From Tamlana crocina (GTDB taxonomy: Bacteria; Bacteroidota; Bacteroidia; Flavobacteriales; Flavobacteriaceae), in contig CP158972.1 of assembly GCA_040429635.1 (NCBI GenBank), positions 219,918 to 283,917 on the forward strand: a DNA stretch of 64,000 nucleotides, given 5' to 3'. Position numbers and translations under genes: made by a program. The notes below the pieces were generated by a model. It did not search any database. It was not told the DNA's origin and worked only from the letters and a program-made list of their open reading frames with translations. Positions 9,413-20,608 of this stretch are shown one piece after another; position 1 is the stretch's first letter; every line of letters starts with the position of its first letter.

Positions 9413-11281
9413 TCAATCTTCCTTCGCTACCGGTGTTTCGGCTGTGGGTACTTTTTCAACATCAAAAGGTTTTCCTAAATACACCAATTGGTAGCCTTCT
9501 TCAATAGTTTTTACATCCAGATTAAAGGAAGAGATAATGTGCAATTCGCCTTTTTTGTCTTTGATAAACAGCGGGATGATATCTTCATCGTTATTCGAGA
9601 TTTTTATCAGTTCCTCGTAATGCGCCTTGTCTTCCAAATCGATTTCCTGGATAGACGGATGTTTCCGTGCCAATTGAATCAATCGGCTAAAATCGTCTTT
9701 ATGCGAAAACAGGCCGTCTTCGGGGTTGTTGATGTCGTCCTGCATCTCTTCGGTGGTTACCAGCCTAAACGAGCCGTTTTCACCAAACTGTTCGCTGAAT
9801 TTATTTATGGCATACTTGTTAATATCGGGGTTGGCGGTAAGTGCCATTAAATAGCCCATGTCGTTCAGTTCGATATTATCCATTAGCGTATCGGAATAAA
9901 TATCGGTAGTTATGGCTTCCAGGCTGAGTTCCTTGGCTTTTTCAATATTTTGGTCATTACTATCGATAAGCACCACGTGCCTGCCGTTCATTTCTAAATA
10001 ATGCCCCAATAAACGCGACACTTTTGATGCCCCAACAATTAAAATACCTTCTGACTTTTTAAGGAACACACCCACCAATTTGGCAAACAATCGGGCCGTT
10101 GTGGCATTTAACAAAACCGTACCCAGCACTACCATAAAAACCATGGGGGTAATGTACTCGGCACCTTCAACACCTTGCCTGATCAGTTTACTACCAAATA
10201 GGGAGGCAATACCTGCGGCCACAATACCTCTTGGCCCTACCCAACTTATAAATAGCTTTTCTTTAATTTTTAGTTTAGAGCCTTGGGAACACACAAACAC
10301 CGCCAACGGACGAAGAATAAAAACAATGGCCGCAAACAGCCCTGCCGTTTTCCAAGTGTAGAGCAAGGTTAAATCTTCATAATTGATGTTGGCCGCCAAT
10401 AAAATAAAGAGTATTGAAATCAGCAGAACACTCAACGATTCCTTGAAATAAAGCAGTTCTTTAATGTTATCCAGCTTACTGTTACCCAAAACCATACCCA
10501 TAACTACAACGGCCAAAAGCCCCGATTCGTGGGCAAAAATCTCCGACTCTACAAACACCAATAGCACGGTAGATAACGACACCACGTTGAGCAGATAATG
10601 CGGAATAAGCTTTTTGTTGATAGCAAACGCCAAAGCATGGGCAAAGGTAAACCCGAAGGTAGTACCAAAAAGAATGATTTTCCCGAACTCAATGAGTGCC
10701 GTTTTGGTGAAGCCGCTATCGCCTTCCACGCTAATAAACTCAAACACCAATACGGCTACCAAGGCCCCAATGGGATCGATTAAAATACCTTCCCATTTCA
10801 GTACTGCGGAAACATCTTTTTTTAGCGGAATGTTCCTTAAAATCGGGGTAATTACCGTCGGGCCGGTAACGATGATAAGCCCAGAAAACAAAAACGCCAG
10901 TTCCCAACTAAGCCCAAAAATTTGATTGGCCAAAATACCACCACCAAAAAACGTAATGGCTGCACCAATGGTAATGAGTTTTGTAATAACGGGGCCTACG
11001 GTTTTAATTTCAGACCGCTTCAAGGTGAGTCCTCCCTCAAAAAGAATCACACTAATAGCGAGAGACACGAAATAGTAAAGTCCGTCGCCCGGAAACAATC
11101 CATTTTTTCCGTTCCAAACCGGTTCAATCCATTTATTGCCGTCTTCACTTAAAAACTCGGCTGCAATTGGGCCTACCAACAAGCCGATTAATATTAGAGG
11201 TAAAATAGCGGGAATTTTAAATTTCCAGGCCACCCATTGTGCCAATATTCCCAATATAATGATTCCAGCTAATTCTAACAT
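9413..11281 (-). CDS. CPA1-type Na+(K+)/H+ antiporter with TrkA-N domain
   Basis: Inner-membrane monovalent cation/proton antiporter, 622 aa. Residues about 1-400 contain roughly a dozen hydrophobic segments, with the family motifs ILFEGGLTL, GPTVITPIL and LIDPIGAL, the last carrying the transport Asp. A Rossmann TrkA-N domain follows from about 410 (GILIVGASKVSRLLG, then VLIDSNDQN), with a further cytosolic region to the end. This is a CPA1/NhaP-like core fused to a nucleotide-sensing domain, so gating by NAD(H) or a nucleotide is plausible. The actual ion cannot be read from the sequence. It sits head-to-tail with an SLC13-type permease that also carries RCK-type domains, 103 bp away. Confidence 0.88.
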   Translation of the reverse strand: MLELAGIIILGILAQWVAWKFKIPAILPLILIGLLVGPIAAEFLSEDGNKWIEPVWNGKNGLFPGDGLYYFVSLAISVILFEGGLTLKRSEIKTVGPVITKLITIGAAITFFGGGILANQIFGLSWELAFLFSGLIIVTGPTVITPILRNIPLKKDVSAVLKWEGILIDPIGALVAVLVFEFISVEGDSGFTKTALIEFGKIILFGTTFGFTFAHALAFAINKKLIPHYLLNVVSLSTVLLVFVESEIFAHESGLLAVVVMGMVLGNSKLDNIKELLYFKESLSVLLISILFILLAANINYEDLTLLYTWKTAGLFAAIVFILRPLAVFVCSQGSKLKIKEKLFISWVGPRGIVAAGIASLFGSKLIRQGVEGAEYITPMVFMVVLGTVLLNATTARLFAKLVGVFLKKSEGILIVGASKVSRLLGHYLEMNGRHVVLIDSNDQNIEKAKELSLEAITTDIYSDTLMDNIELNDMGYLMALTANPDINKYAINKFSEQFGENGSFRLVTTEEMQDDINNPEDGLFSHKDDFSRLIQLARKHPSIQEIDLEDKAHYEELIKISNNDEDIIPLFIKDKKGELHIISSFNLDVKTIEEGYQLVYLGKPFDVEKVPTAETPVAKED

Positions 11282-11384
11282 ACACGAAAAAACATCTATT
11301 AAAAGTGACTAATTTAAGTAAAAACAGATGAATTAGCCCTGTTATACTAGTTGATTTTGAAAGAATACGTTTTGTACAAGTCCA

Positions 11385-13163
11385 TCAACTTATCGTGAAA
11401 GGGAAAAAGTAAGGAATAACAAGGCATGCGGCTAGCCAAATCAATAAATTTAAAGGGGTTCCCATTTTTAAAAAATCGACAAATTTATAGTTTCCGGGCG
11501 CATACACCATAGTATTTGTAGGGTAGCTCATGGGTGTCATAAACGTTAGCGAACAAGCAAACATAACGGCAACCAAAAACGGCCGTTCGCTAATCTGCAT
11601 GCTTTGGGATAAATTAATAACAATAGGCACCAACAAAGCCGCTGTAGCCTTACTGGAAATTAAATTGGTTAAAACCAATGCCGATAAATAAATAATAGCC
11701 AGAGTAATATGGGCACTGTACTGGCCCAAAGTGGTCATGATATAATGGGCAATTAAAGTCGCCCCTCCTGTTTTTTCTAAAGCTGTACCCATAGATAGGA
11801 CTCCGGCCATCATAAAAATAACCTTCCACTCCACAGCTTTATAGGCTTCAATGGGCTTTAAAATACCTAAAAGTACCATAAGTAAAGCGCCAACCATGGC
11901 ACTAATTAAAATGGATGTGATATTTAGGGAAGCCGCCAACACCACACCAACACCTATTAAAACTGCCGGAATAGCCTTTTTGTAATTGGTTTTTTTCTTT
12001 TCGTATTCCGAAAGTTTAACGATTAGGTTTTGAGACACCAAACTGTTTATTTCTTCGTTTTCGCTTAGCATTAATAGCATGTCGCCTTCGTTTAAGGTAA
12101 CGCGCGTGAGTTTATCGTACTTTACCTCGCCACGTTGCCTGATGGCCACAACAGAAGAATTGTATTGCCTCCTAAAATTAATTTCTTTGAGTGAACTGCC
12201 CGCCAAACTCGAGCCAAAGGGAATGATGACCTCGTACAAATTAAACGATTTGTATTGGTCTTCGGCCTTTTTCATGCGTTTGTTGCCCTTTACGCTATAG
12301 CCTTCCATACTCAGCAGTCGCGACATGGTTTCAGGCGGAACAATGATTTTTAAAATATCGCCTTCCAAAATTTTGGCATTCTTTCCGAAGTTATGCTTCA
12401 AAACACCATTGCGCAAAATGGACAGTATATTAACATTGTAATCATTAACCAAAATCGACTTGTCGATATCTTCACCAATATCTTTGCAATTTTCCTCTAC
12501 ATACAGTTCGGTAATGTAAGTCTCTGCCTTTTTGGTAAACTCTTCGTTATCGCCCCTATTCTTTGGCAATAATAACGGGCCAACAATAAACATATAAGCA
12601 AAACCCACGGCCAATAAACAGAGCGCTGCCAAACTAAACTCGAACATCCCGAACTCGTCAACGCCATATTTTTTTGCGTAACTGCTCACCAAAATATTGG
12701 TGGAAGTTCCAATTAACGTACAAGTGCCCCCAAAAAGAGCGGCAAACGAAATGGGCATAAGCAAACGGCTTGGCGTAATATAGGTTTCCCTGCATACCGT
12801 AAGGGCGATTGGCAGCAACAGAGCCACCACGGCAGTATCGTTTATAAATGCGGAAAACACCCCAGAAATACTACAAAAAACAACCAATGCCACACTGTAG
12901 TGTATCTTAGCCAATTTAATAATACGATGGCTTAACCCATCTAAAACACCCGAACTAAAAATACCACCACTAACCACAAAAATACAACCTAAAGTAATGG
13001 TAGCCGGATGGTTAAAACCCGAAAAACCTTCTTCTGGGCTCAATACACCAACCACAATAAACATGGCCATAATTAAAATGGAAGTGGTATCTATAGAAAA
13101 GTAATCTTTCACAAATAGAAACGCACCAACCAGAATAATGGCAAAAGTGATTAAAATATCCAT
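11385..13163 (-). CDS. SLC13/DASS family permease with two TrkA-C (RCK-C) domains
   Basis: A 592-aa inner-membrane transporter of the divalent anion:Na+ symporter family (sulfate, di- and tricarboxylates). Two hydrophobic halves (about 1-180 and 395-592) flank a cytosolic stretch of about 200 residues. That stretch has two RCK-C/TrkA-C-like modules (around VNDYNVNILSILRNG and LKEINFRRQYNSSVVAIRQRG). Family signatures FINDTAVVALLLPIA and LTNLISSKATAALLVPI are visible, one in each half. The substrate cannot be assigned. It is likely transcribed with or just before the antiporter gene at 9413-11281. Confidence 0.87.
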   Translation of the reverse strand: MDILITFAIILVGAFLFVKDYFSIDTTSILIMAMFIVVGVLSPEEGFSGFNHPATITLGCIFVVSGGIFSSGVLDGLSHRIIKLAKIHYSVALVVFCSISGVFSAFINDTAVVALLLPIALTVCRETYITPSRLLMPISFAALFGGTCTLIGTSTNILVSSYAKKYGVDEFGMFEFSLAALCLLAVGFAYMFIVGPLLLPKNRGDNEEFTKKAETYITELYVEENCKDIGEDIDKSILVNDYNVNILSILRNGVLKHNFGKNAKILEGDILKIIVPPETMSRLLSMEGYSVKGNKRMKKAEDQYKSFNLYEVIIPFGSSLAGSSLKEINFRRQYNSSVVAIRQRGEVKYDKLTRVTLNEGDMLLMLSENEEINSLVSQNLIVKLSEYEKKKTNYKKAIPAVLIGVGVVLAASLNITSILISAMVGALLMVLLGILKPIEAYKAVEWKVIFMMAGVLSMGTALEKTGGATLIAHYIMTTLGQYSAHITLAIIYLSALVLTNLISSKATAALLVPIVINLSQSMQISERPFLVAVMFACSLTFMTPMSYPTNTMVYAPGNYKFVDFLKMGTPLNLLIWLAACLVIPYFFPFTIS

Positions 13164-13316
13164 TTTTTCAACTTTTTAGAAGACTGTTTTTCACTTTTAA
13201 ATGTAATTCATTTTTTATGCGTTTCAAAAATAATCTTACGCACAAGTGTTAAAATAAAGCTATAATTCTGTTATTCTTTAATCCTTTTAGTAATTTGCAT
13301 GACTTAAAAAATTTCA

Positions 13317-14180
13317 ATGCAGTTATACCCCATTAACGCAGGAAACTTGAAACTTGACGGCGGTGCCATGTTTGGTGTGGTACCCAAATCGTTGTGGAAC
13401 CGAACCAATCCCGCCGATGTCAACAACATGATTGATATTGCTACACGATGCTTGCTCATTGAAGACGGCAACAGGTTGATACTCATCGATACCGGAATGG
13501 GCAACAAGCAATCTGATAAATTTTTTGGCTACTACTACCTTTGGGGCGATTTTGATTTAGATTCGTCGTTAAAACAATACGGTTTCCATCGTGATGATAT
13601 TACCGATGTGTTTATGACCCACTTGCATTTTGACCACTGCGGCGGGAGTATTCAGTGGAATAAAGACAAAACGGGCTACGAACCGGCATTTAAAAACGCC
13701 CGTTTCTGGACCAATAAAGACCACTGGCAATGGGCCACACAACCTAATGCTCGTGAAAAGGCTTCCTTTTTAAAGGAAAACATTTTGCCCATGGAAGAAA
13801 GTGGCCAATTGCATTTCACAGCACTTCCAAACGGAAATACACTTAAAAATTCGGCCTTAGGATTCGACATTTTTTTTGCCGATGGGCACACCGATAAACA
13901 AATGATTCCGCTTATTACTTATAAAGGCAAGACCATTGCTTTTATGGCCGATTTATTGCCAACCGCTGGACACTTGCCCTTGCCCTACGTTATGGGTTAC
14001 GATACGCGGCCGCTATTAACCCTCGACGAAAAACAGAAGTTTTTAAATCTTGCTGCCGAAAATAATTTCTACCTCTTTCTGGAGCACGATGCCCATAACG
14101 AAATCATTACCGTAAAAAACACCGAAAAAGGCGTAAGACTCAACGAAATCTATACCGCCCAAGAGATATTCAATTTATAA
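13317..14180 (+). CDS. MBL-fold metallo-hydrolase (lactonase-like)
   Basis: A 287-aa metallo-beta-lactamase-fold hydrolase. The dinuclear zinc motif HLHFDH (His102, His104, Asp106, His107) follows THxH spacing. Later ligands are probably His in FADGHTDKQ and the C-terminal LEHDAHNE. Overall layout (LIDTGMGNK near residue 60, then MTHLHFDHCGG) resembles the AHL-lactonase/quorum-quenching branch, but the branch also includes many unrelated hydrolases. No signal peptide is seen. It is divergent from the SLC13 gene and 27 bp upstream of the S8 protease. Confidence 0.85.
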   Translation: MQLYPINAGNLKLDGGAMFGVVPKSLWNRTNPADVNNMIDIATRCLLIEDGNRLILIDTGMGNKQSDKFFGYYYLWGDFDLDSSLKQYGFHRDDITDVFMTHLHFDHCGGSIQWNKDKTGYEPAFKNARFWTNKDHWQWATQPNAREKASFLKENILPMEESGQLHFTALPNGNTLKNSALGFDIFFADGHTDKQMIPLITYKGKTIAFMADLLPTAGHLPLPYVMGYDTRPLLTLDEKQKFLNLAAENNFYLFLEHDAHNEIITVKNTEKGVRLNEIYTAQEIFNL

Positions 14181-14207
14181 CATAATAGACTAATTCAAAT
14201 AACAACA

Positions 14208-15815
14208 ATGAAAACAATAAAAACACTTGTTGCGCCACTTTTTATATCAGCCCTAATCTATGGCTGTGGAAGTACTGCAGACATCATTTCTACACCTGTT
14301 GAAAACATCGACTCCTCACCCTTAAAAGTTTCTGAGCTTACTGAAGCCGAGGCCCAAAACTGGGGACATTTGGACTTGGTAAAAGATACCATCCCCGGAA
14401 TGAGTGTCGATAAAGCTTACGCCGAATTAATCAAAAACAGAAAGGGCAAAAAAGTAATTGTGGCCGTGCTCGATTCGGGTATCGACATCGATCACGAAGA
14501 TTTGGATGATGTGATTTGGACCAACAAAGATGAAATTCCAAACAACGGAAAAGACGACGACAACAACGGATATATTGACGATATTCACGGTTGGAATTTT
14601 TTAGGCGATGGTTATAACGAACAACTGGAATATGTTAGGATTTTAGCAAGTGGTGATACCAGTAGCCCCGATTATGCACGAGCAAAAACAGAGTACGATA
14701 CAGAATACCCCAAATGGATGGAAAGGAAAACCCAATACGACCAAATCCATCAACAAGTAAAGGGAGCCGACCAAACCTTAACGAAGCATTTCGGTAAAAA
14801 AGATTATACCAAAGAAGAAGTAAAAAACATTAAAACAGACAATGAAGCTTTAAACCAAGCTAAGCAAATAGCACAATACATGTTCAGTAACGGCCTAGAT
14901 TCCATGGCCGAAGCCGTAAAAGAAATAGAAGATGGCCTAGAATCAATAAACGAAAGGTTAAACTATAATTTGAATAAAGATTTTAATGGTCGCGTTAACG
15001 GTGATGACCCCAATAATATGGCCAATAAATACTATGGGAACGGTAACGTAAAGCCGAGCAGAAAATCTGAAAGCCACGGCACACACGTTGCCGGCATTAT
15101 AGCTGCCGAACGCAACAACGGAAAAGGCGCCAACGGTGTAGCCAACAATGTTGAAATCATGGCCGTAAGAACCGTGCCCAATGGTGATGAATACGATAAA
15201 GACGTCGCCTTAGCTATTAGGTATGCCGTTGATAATGGTGCCAAAATCATCAACGGAAGCTTTGGTAAAAGCTATTCCCCACATAGTGACTGGGTTCGCG
15301 ATGCCATTGCCTATGCCGCAAAAAACGATGTGGTTTTTGTGCATGCCGCTGGTAACGACAGTAAAGATGTTGATGTAAAACCTAACTATCCAGATGATAA
15401 CGTTAACGGTGAAGAAATATCAGATACTTATATAAGAGTGGGTGCCTTGGCGCCTAAATACGGATCTAGTATGGTAGCTACCTTTTCAAACTACGGAAAA
15501 AACAACGTAGATGTGTTTGCTCCAGGCGATGATGTTTATTCAACCACACCCGAAAATGAATACGACTCTAAAGGCGGTACTTCAATGGCGGCTCCTGCCG
15601 TTGCGGGGGTTGCAGCCTTAATCCGTTCCTATTATCCTAATTTAACCGCTGCCCAAGTAAAGCAGATTATTATGGATTCTGGGTTGGCCATAAACACTAA
15701 AGTTATTGTTGGCGGCAATACTAGCGATATCCGTCCGTTTGCCGATTTAAGCAAATCTTCAAAAATGGCAAATGCATACAATGCCTTGATTATGGCAGCG
15801 AAAATGTCGAAATAA
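14208..15815 (+). CDS. S8 (subtilisin-like) serine peptidase, lipoprotein
   Basis: Secreted, membrane-anchored subtilase of 535 aa. The N-terminus is a lipoprotein signal with lipobox LIYGC. The catalytic triad is complete: Asp89 in VLDSGIDIDHED, His290 in ESHGTHVAG and Ser459 in GGTSMAAP. Asp and His are about 200 residues apart because of a large, charged, probably helical insertion (about 145-270), a common feature of Bacteroidota S8 lipoproteins. A Ca-binding-like DDDNNGYIDD lies near residue 118. It is followed by a terminator and a second lipoprotein peptidase (M1), so both may serve protein scavenging or envelope proteolysis. Confidence 0.93.
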   Translation: MKTIKTLVAPLFISALIYGCGSTADIISTPVENIDSSPLKVSELTEAEAQNWGHLDLVKDTIPGMSVDKAYAELIKNRKGKKVIVAVLDSGIDIDHEDLDDVIWTNKDEIPNNGKDDDNNGYIDDIHGWNFLGDGYNEQLEYVRILASGDTSSPDYARAKTEYDTEYPKWMERKTQYDQIHQQVKGADQTLTKHFGKKDYTKEEVKNIKTDNEALNQAKQIAQYMFSNGLDSMAEAVKEIEDGLESINERLNYNLNKDFNGRVNGDDPNNMANKYYGNGNVKPSRKSESHGTHVAGIIAAERNNGKGANGVANNVEIMAVRTVPNGDEYDKDVALAIRYAVDNGAKIINGSFGKSYSPHSDWVRDAIAYAAKNDVVFVHAAGNDSKDVDVKPNYPDDNVNGEEISDTYIRVGALAPKYGSSMVATFSNYGKNNVDVFAPGDDVYSTTPENEYDSKGGTSMAAPAVAGVAALIRSYYPNLTAAQVKQIIMDSGLAINTKVIVGGNTSDIRPFADLSKSSKMANAYNALIMAAKMSK

Positions 15816-15828
15816 TTTATAATTTTTT

Positions 15829-15875
15829 AAGGCTGTTCAAAATCATTATTTTAATTTGAACAGCCTTAATTTTAA
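15829..15875 (+). terminator. rho-independent terminator between the S8 and M1 genes
   Basis: AAGGCTGTTCAAA (15829-15841) and TTTGAACAGCCTT (15855-15867) are perfect 13-bp complements, followed by AATTTTAATTT. The M1 gene starts 19 bp later, so it needs its own promoter or read-through. Confidence 0.8.
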
Positions 15876-15886
15876 TTTCAATATTC

Positions 15887-17743
15887 ATGAATCGAATTTA
15901 TATTTATATACTTTCTTTTACCCTTATTTTTTCCTGCGGAAGTTCTTCCAACGTGGTTGAAGCACCAAGTGTTCCTGAGCCACCTCAACCGCCAACTGTA
16001 GAAACGGTTTCCAACCCATGTTACTGGCAACAGCATGTCGATTATAAAATGGAAATTGATGTGGATGTTGATAACTACACCTACCAAGGCAAGCAAACCT
16101 TGGTTTACACCAACAATTCTCCAGATGCTTTAAACAAGGTGTTTTATCACCTTTATTTTAACGCCTTTCAACCCGGTAGCGAAATGGATGTACGCTCGCG
16201 AACCATTGCCGACCCCGACGGACGTGTAAAAGACCGCATCAGTAAACTGAAACCCAACGAAATTGGCTATATAAAAGTGAACTCATTAAAACAAAATGGT
16301 GTTGAATTGAATCACGAAACCGTGGGCACTGTTTTAGAGGTAAAGTTAGCCAGCCCTATCAAACCGGGTGAAAGCGTAACCTTCGATATGCTTTTTGATG
16401 CCCAAGTGCCTGTACAGATTCGTCGTTCGGGCAGAAACAATAAAGAAGGCGTGGCTTTATCGATGGCACAATGGTATCCAAAATTAGCCGAATACGATTA
16501 TGAAGGTTGGCATGCCCACCCTTATATTGGTCGCGAATTTCATGGTGTTTGGGGCGATTTTGATGTTAAAATAACCATCGATAAAAATTACACCATTGGA
16601 GGCACAGGCTACTTACAAAACCCTAACGAAATTGGCCACGGTTACCAAACCGACACCTTAAGACAACCCAACACTAAAAAACTCACTTGGCATTTTGTTG
16701 CGCCCAACGTGCATGATTTTACTTGGGCCGCAGACCCCAACTATACCCACGATACTGTACAAGTTCCAAACGGGCCAATGCTGCACTTTTTGTATAAAAG
16801 TACCATGCCCCAAGAAAAACTTAACAATTGGAAAAAACTACAGCCCAAAGCTGTGGAATTGATGCAATTCTTAAGTGAAAATATCGGGCACTACCCCTAC
16901 GAGCAATATTCCATCATTCAAGGTGGCGATGGCGGTATGGAATACGGCATGTGTACCTTAATTGTTGGTGAAGGTGAGTTTAGTGGTTTATTCGGTGTAA
17001 CAGCTCACGAAATGACACACTCGTGGTTTCAGTTTTTGTTGGCCACCAACGAATCGACCAACTATTGGATGGATGAAGGCTTTACCGAATATTTTGGAGA
17101 AAAAGCAGAGAGCCATATTTTCAACAAACCGTTCGAAAAATCGGTTCAAAAAGTTTACGATGTTTACAACTATTACGTAAACTCGGGTGCCGAACAACCA
17201 CTTACTACACATGCCGATCGTTTTAATTATAACCGTTCGTATTCCATCTCGGCATACTACAAGGGTTATGTGTTTTTAAACCAATTGGCTTATGTTATTG
17301 GCGAAGAAAACCAAAAGCAAACCATAAAACAGTATTTTAAAGAATGGGCATTTAAGCACCCCACACGTACCGATTTTATTCGTGTGGCCGAAAAAGTATC
17401 AGGACTGGAACTCGATTGGTACTTGAACGATTTTACGCGTACCACGAACACCATCGATTACGGAGTGAAATCTGTTGAAAACAAAACCGTTACTTTAGAG
17501 CGCATCGGACTCATGCCCATGCCTATCGATTTAACCGTAACTTACACCGATGGTACTTCCCAAGATTTTTATATCCCGTTGCAAATGATGCGAGGTGAAA
17601 AACCAACCGAAGCTACAATTATAAACGACTGGGCTTGGGCCTACCCAACCTACAGTTTCAAAACGTCAAAACCTGTAAAGTCGGTTGAAATCGACCCCAA
17701 AAATATGATGGCCGATATCAATTCAGAAAATAATAAAAAGTAA
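15887..17743 (+). CDS. M1 family metallopeptidase, lipoprotein
   Basis: Aminopeptidase-type zinc protease, 618 aa. The N-terminus is a lipoprotein signal with lipobox IFSC. Zinc ligands are in HEMTHSW (His374, His378) with Glu397 in MDEGF, giving the classical HEXXH-X18-E arrangement. An exopeptidase-type motif (GGMEYG) lies about 30 residues upstream. An N-terminal beta domain (YKMEIDVDVDNYTYQGK) precedes the catalytic domain. The protein is probably anchored at the cell envelope and trims peptides. A strong terminator follows, after a dispersed repeat. Confidence 0.93.
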   Translation: MNRIYIYILSFTLIFSCGSSSNVVEAPSVPEPPQPPTVETVSNPCYWQQHVDYKMEIDVDVDNYTYQGKQTLVYTNNSPDALNKVFYHLYFNAFQPGSEMDVRSRTIADPDGRVKDRISKLKPNEIGYIKVNSLKQNGVELNHETVGTVLEVKLASPIKPGESVTFDMLFDAQVPVQIRRSGRNNKEGVALSMAQWYPKLAEYDYEGWHAHPYIGREFHGVWGDFDVKITIDKNYTIGGTGYLQNPNEIGHGYQTDTLRQPNTKKLTWHFVAPNVHDFTWAADPNYTHDTVQVPNGPMLHFLYKSTMPQEKLNNWKKLQPKAVELMQFLSENIGHYPYEQYSIIQGGDGGMEYGMCTLIVGEGEFSGLFGVTAHEMTHSWFQFLLATNESTNYWMDEGFTEYFGEKAESHIFNKPFEKSVQKVYDVYNYYVNSGAEQPLTTHADRFNYNRSYSISAYYKGYVFLNQLAYVIGEENQKQTIKQYFKEWAFKHPTRTDFIRVAEKVSGLELDWYLNDFTRTTNTIDYGVKSVENKTVTLERIGLMPMPIDLTVTYTDGTSQDFYIPLQMMRGEKPTEATIINDWAWAYPTYSFKTSKPVKSVEIDPKNMMADINSENNKK

Positions 17744-17757
17744 GTTTTTACTATTAT

Positions 17758-17854
17758 GTCAGGTTGAGCGCAGTCGAAACCTAATTGAAATCATTTTTTC
17801 TAAGACCTTTCGTCTTTTGTTTATCTTGAGCGAAGCAGAAAGGCTCAAGGTGAC
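17758..17854. repeat. dispersed GTCA...TGAC palindromic element
   Basis: Begins GTCAGGTTGAGCGCAGTCGA (17758-17777) and ends in CTTGAGC...GGTGAC (to 17854). The first half matches arms at 49550, 52028, 52079 (reverse), 39896 and 45482. It lies between the M1 stop and its terminator, so it would be transcribed as a folded 3' UTR. Confidence 0.75.
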
Positions 17855-17885
17855 AACAGAATTTTTAAATAGAATTCAAATTATC

Positions 17886-17919
17886 AAAAGGCTTCCCTTT
17901 CAATCGGGAAGCCTTTTTT
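17886..17919 (+). terminator. rho-independent terminator after the M1 peptidase gene
   Basis: AAAAGGCTTCCC (17886-17897) pairs perfectly with GGGAAGCCTTTT (17906-17917), followed by more T residues. Loop of 8 nt. Confidence 0.92.
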
Positions 17920-17935
17920 GTGCATAAATTTTAAC

Positions 17936-18115
17936 ACCCGATACATCTCGATACACTGCTCATACTTCGCAGCACTCGATGTGTCGTAACGATTATAAAC
18001 TTAACGGATTGGTCTAAAAGAAGTTTTTCCGTCAGTTCGAGTGAATTTTGATTGCTTGCCGACGTAGGGCTAAAATACTATTGAGAACCTTCTTCGCTCT
18101 AAATCTATGGTCAAT
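17936..18115. repeat. mosaic of dispersed repeat fragments upstream of the TPP riboswitch
   Basis: Contains CTCGATACACTGC and CACTCGATGTGTCG, then CGTCAGTTCGAGTGAATTTT and later TTGAGAACCTTCTTCGC. These pieces share the TCGAGTGA and TCGAGA cores with the thiamine-operon repeats at 20470-20598. No ORF or promoter is convincing here. This fills the 594-bp gap between the M1 gene and thiS together with the terminator and riboswitch. Confidence 0.5.
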
Positions 18116-18148
18116 CATTTAATTTTTATTAATTTAGCCACGTAAACT

Positions 18149-18222
18149 TTAGGGGTGTTCTAAAAATAGAACTGAGACATACCCTTTGAACCTGATGCGG
18201 TTAGTACCGCCGAAGGGAAAAG
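18149..18222 (+). ncRNA. TPP riboswitch (THI element)
   Basis: The conserved parts are in order: AGGGGTG (18151-18157), CTGAGACATACCC (to 18184), TTGAACCTGATGCGGTTAGT and ACCGCCGAAGGGA (to 18218). These form the TPP aptamer with a short variable P3 stem. It precedes thiS by about 115 bp, with a terminator hairpin between them, so TPP binding should reduce expression of the whole thiamine operon. Confidence 0.97.
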
Positions 18223-18263
18223 TTGAATAGATTGCTGCAATGCGTTCTAACACATCTTTTCGT

Positions 18264-18290
18264 AAACACCACTTTCTGGGTGTTTTTTTC
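18264..18290 (+). terminator. terminator of the TPP riboswitch expression platform
   Basis: AAACACC (18264-18270) and GGTGTTT (18279-18285) form a 7-bp stem followed by TTTTC. It is placed between the aptamer and thiS, as expected for control by premature termination. Confidence 0.75.
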
Positions 18291-18337
18291 AAAGCACATG
18301 CTATTCCCTTGGTTTACAATATTTAAACATATTGTAA

Positions 18338-18541
18338 ATGATAACTATTCACCTTAACGAACGTGAGGTTAATATTGACGAAACCGTTAATGTTTCGCAA
18401 TTATTGACTCAGGAAAACTATCCACAAATAGGCATTGCCGTTGCCGTAAACCAAAATATTATTTCAAAAGAGCATTGGAGCGAACAAACGTTTCAAAACG
18501 GCGATTCTATTTTAATTATCCAAGCCACACAAGGCGGATAA
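18338..18541 (+). CDS. thiS: sulfur carrier protein ThiS
   Basis: A 67-aa ubiquitin-like sulfur carrier for the thiazole half of thiamine. It has the ThiS beta-grasp pattern (ITIHLNEREVNI, then VAVNQNIISKE) and the required C-terminal Gly-Gly in IIQATQGG, which is adenylated and thiocarboxylated. It is the first gene after the TPP riboswitch. The adenylating enzyme ThiF is not found in this window. Confidence 0.95.
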   Translation: MITIHLNEREVNIDETVNVSQLLTQENYPQIGIAVAVNQNIISKEHWSEQTFQNGDSILIIQATQGG

Positions 18542-18561
18542 ATCCAAAACAAGCCTTTTAA

Positions 18562-20454
<1,893 letters not shown>

Positions 20455-20469
20455 AATTTCAAAAACGTT

Positions 20470-20598
20470 ACGTCACTTCGAGTGATTCCGAAGTATGAGG
20501 AATTGTATCGAGAAGTGCCCAACCAAGAAACATAAATAAGAATACTTCTCGATAAAAATTTTAGTCATTCCAATCCTAAAATTCACTCGAAGTGACGT
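20470..20598. repeat. nested inverted-repeat element between thiC and the tenI-like gene
   Basis: Outer arms ACGTCACTTCGAGTGA (20470-20485) and TCACTCGAAGTGACGT (20583-20598) are perfect complements. Inner arms TATCGAGAAGT (20507-20517) and ACTTCTCGATA (20544-20554) are also perfect. The result is a cruciform- or hairpin-forming unit inside an operon. The outer arm recurs at the end of the next gene (about 21175). Confidence 0.88.
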
Positions 20599-20608
20599 CA
20601 TTAAAAAT

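Noticed and set aside
20470-20598. Possible CRISPR-like or IS-end structure
   Set aside because: Only paired inverted arms, no regular direct repeats with spacers and no transposase; fits the dispersed palindrome family instead.
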